From positions 1 through 64,000 of the IMG/VR virus record IMGVR_UViG_3300036985_006427: a stretch of DNA of 64,000 bases; one strand, given 5' to 3'. The stretch is from a virus. The position numbers were made by a program, and so were the translations under genes. Shown piece after piece: positions 62,442-64,000 of the stretch (within the stretch, counting starts at the first letter, position 1; every line of letters begins with the position of its first letter). The notes under the pieces are model-generated. The model searched no databases, was not told where the DNA came from, and saw only the letters and a list, made by a program, of their open reading frames with translations.

Positions 62442-63629
62442 TCAACCTATCAAGCCAGTTGGAAACGTTCCCTGACCAACGTCGTTCGCACGCTTTGAGG
62501 TTACACCAGCGTTTAGCGTCAAAGCTCCAAATCCAATATAACCGCTTGCTTGGGCAATGTCTTGTACGTCCAATGAATTGAAATTCTGGAAGCTATATGA
62601 GCAAGATACGTTTCCTCCACCAGCATCTCCTCCACCATAACTAACGCTCGTTAATTTATTCTTGTTTCCAAGATCGAACGCAACTCCGCATCTCAGAAGT
62701 AAAAATATAGGCTCATTTCTAAGGTTATTGCCAGAGTCAACTGTTCCGGTAAGAGATGCGGCTCCTGCTTCGAGAGCATCAACAAAATCTCCAGAAGTTG
62801 TGATAGCTTCAATCTCACAAGTTACTTCTACAGGAAAAGTAGCTGGTCGAAAGAAAGCTGCTTTTCTTCCAAGTTCAAGAATGTCCTCACGACCAAAGTC
62901 GGTGCTGCAAGTGAAATTCTGAATATGAACCCTTGGATTAGTGCCATTCAAACCATTGCCATAACCACTTGCGGCAGTTCCAATGTTCAAGACACCATCA
63001 ATAACCCTTGGCAGAATCGATCCGGCCAACAGTACGTCTTCGCGTCTTTGAACGCCTCCGCTAGGTGATGAGTCAATACCAAGAGCTTTTGGAGAGTCGC
63101 TTCCGTTAAAAGAAGCCACATCAGCAGATGCGATCTGTTGACCTGTCACTAGCCATCTTTTGTTGTTGCCCACCAAGGTTACTGATTCTGTACAGTTTCC
63201 ATCAACAGGAACTGTATAACTAATGGATGAAACCGCCATTCCAGAACAATAAACTTCTACTTCTGCATTTTGGCCAGCAACATTGTTTTTCTGAGCGTCA
63301 AAAATACCAAGTCTAAGATCGCACTTGGTGTCAGCTCGACCAACAATGCCGCTATTGCTTGTTCCAACAACACCAACAGTAGCCATGTGGTAAATCAATG
63401 GGTATCCATCTATTACTTTTTCTAGGGTAACCTCGATATCTGGAGTACCTTCAATGTTTTCATAAATTTCTACTTGACCAAGCTCAAAAACCTGTTCAAG
63501 GTTGAAACTTGTGTTGATACCTACGCTTTGTACGCCGTGAACCATGTCTGTAGCGTCAATACCGGCGTCACCCTCGTTGGTGATAGCCAAAGCTTGACAG
63601 GCGTAAAATATTCTCTTATTGTTTGACAT
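62442..63629 (-). CDS. Major tail tube-like protein (395 aa)
   Basis: The protein opens MSNNKRIFYACQALAITNEG and has FNLEQVFELGQVEIYENIEG and DIEVTLEKVIDGYPLIYHMA, patterns typical of phage major tail or tube proteins, in which a beta-sandwich is built around ELGQ/ExYE-like strands. It has two halves of similar beta content; the second contains STDFGREDILELGRKAAFFR and VEVTCEIEAIT, which repeats the ELG...V.VT.E arrangement of the first. The position upstream of the chaperone-like genes and tape measure fits a tube protein. It has its own promoter element and an AGGAGAG ribosome-binding site, consistent with a high copy number. No sheath gene is seen in the window, so contractility is undecided. 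Confidence 0.7.
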   Translation of the reverse strand: MSNNKRIFYACQALAITNEGDAGIDATDMVHGVQSVGINTSFNLEQVFELGQVEIYENIEGTPDIEVTLEKVIDGYPLIYHMATVGVVGTSNSGIVGRADTKCDLRLGIFDAQKNNVAGQNAEVEVYCSGMAVSSISYTVPVDGNCTESVTLVGNNKRWLVTGQQIASADVASFNGSDSPKALGIDSSPSGGVQRREDVLLAGSILPRVIDGVLNIGTAASGYGNGLNGTNPRVHIQNFTCSTDFGREDILELGRKAAFFRPATFPVEVTCEIEAITTSGDFVDALEAGAASLTGTVDSGNNLRNEPIFLLLRCGVAFDLGNKNKLTSVSYGGGDAGGGNVSCSYSFQNFNSLDVQDIAQASGYIGFGALTLNAGVTSKRANDVGQGTFPTGLIG

Positions 63630-63667
63630 TATATCTCTCCTGAGTTAAAATGAAAGATCGCTATTAA

Positions 63668-63682
63668 ATAATACACAAAAAT
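63668..63682 (-). promoter_or_regulatory. Promoter element for the tail tube gene
   Basis: ATTTTTGTGTATTAT, with -10 TATTAT, lies 39 nt before the start codon on the minus strand. It matches the element before the 249-residue gene (27445-27459) at 14 of 15 bases and at nearly the same distance from the start. The -35 is less clear here. It occupies the 54-nt gap between the tube gene and the partial gene at the right edge. Confidence 0.5.
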
Positions 63683-63683
63683 G

Positions 63684-64000
63684 CTAAATATTTGTCTTTA
63701 TTCCCAATGTGCAGAACCTCACAATACCTCCAAATAAATTAGGACTCACCATGTCCATTTTCTCGACGACGGTGTTTTCCATACGAAAAGGACCAGCGTT
63801 ATAATTCTCTATCAATTCTGGGTACAAAATAGCGCTTGGATTAGGATAACCTAAATGATTTATAGGGTATTTATTCTCACTGTTTAGCCTATCGCTATCA
63901 ATAACATATACGCTTTTATCATTTTGAAGCGAAACTATATCCACCAGCATATTGCGTGTTTGTTCGTCTTCAGCTATGCAATGAGCTATAACATCTGTGT
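63684..64000 (-). CDS. Partial gene at the right edge, probable virion protein
   Basis: The reading frame is open through the right edge. The visible part includes DVIAHCIAEDEQTRN upstream of a methionine at 63950, so the true start is probably beyond the window. The last 100 residues (SVYVIDSDRLNSENKYPINH ... NLFGGIVRFCTLGIKTNI) show no named domain. Located upstream of the tail tube on the same strand, it may be a head-tail connector, neck or tail completion protein, but this is inference. The end is 54 nt before the tube gene. Confidence 0.55.
   Translation of the reverse strand, partial: TDVIAHCIAEDEQTRNMLVDIVSLQNDKSVYVIDSDRLNSENKYPINHLGYPNPSAILYPELIENYNAGPFRMENTVVEKMDMVSPNLFGGIVRFCTLGIKTNI

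Noticed and set aside
26660-63950. T4-type late promoters (TATAAATA) for the tail genes
   Set aside because: I noticed no exact copy in the tail-module intergenic gaps; a near match (GTATAAATC) lies just downstream of the -10 at 27445, but the sigma70-like element fits better.
1-64000. Alternative genetic code (stop-codon reassignment), as in some huge phages
   Set aside because: TAA, TAG and TGA all terminate well-formed genes, often in ATGA overlaps, and no domain needs read-through.

Overview
The window looks like part of the genome of a large tailed bacteriophage (Caudoviricetes, probably jumbo-class) with an AT-rich genome. The evidence is a tail tube-like gene, an assembly-chaperone-like set and a 2,792-residue TP901-type tape measure in canonical order, followed by several kilobase-scale virion proteins including one of 4,158 residues. 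A phage endonuclease VII and a phage-encoded bacterial-type DNA polymerase III alpha support this. Genes are tightly packed, often with 4-8 nt ATGA-type overlaps. TGA, TAA and TAG all act as normal stops, so no recoding is apparent. I see no tRNA, rRNA, CRISPR, IS element or integrase. The host cannot be named from this window.

Layout: (1) 1-4308, plus strand: tail of an unknown gene, endonuclease VII with an unusual zinc-knuckle array, a three-domain glycosyltransferase, a methyltransferase-like gene and a small GT2. (2) 4379-5155, minus strand: a lone GT8-like glycosyltransferase. (3) 5323-9218, plus: a replicative polymerase cassette in which DnaE is split into two ORFs with a DEDDh exonuclease gene between them. 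(4) 9318-24732, plus: a dense glycan locus with about ten glycosyltransferases, a UDP-sugar epimerase, GDP-fucose synthase beside an alpha-1,2-fucosyltransferase, a nucleotidyltransferase-like gene, several methyltransferases including FkbM and NanM types, and small remnants. (5) 24725-26585, plus: a nuclease with a putative helix-turn-helix, a possible Rad52-like annealing protein and a zinc-ribbon protein. A strong bidirectional terminator follows at about 26610-26640. (6) 26660-64000, minus: the tail module, transcribed from the right edge inward: a partial gene, tail tube, three assembly-chaperone-like genes, tape measure, the 4,158-residue protein, four further structural proteins, and a last small virion protein with its own promoter.

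How the genes fit together: the plus-strand half appears to make and modify sugars, and to replicate and recombine DNA. The minus-strand half builds the tail and adsorption apparatus. The glycan genes could decorate virion proteins, modify DNA bases or remodel host surface sugars; the sequence does not decide between these.

The most notable points are: the split polymerase III with its intervening proofreader; a tape measure carrying an HExxH metallopeptidase-like domain and a PD-(D/E)XK-like segment, set off by repeated TPGEFV motifs; a giant tail protein with seven FG-GAP motifs, suggesting a beta-propeller interrupted by about 1,200 residues; and a shared promoter-like element in front of two structural genes.
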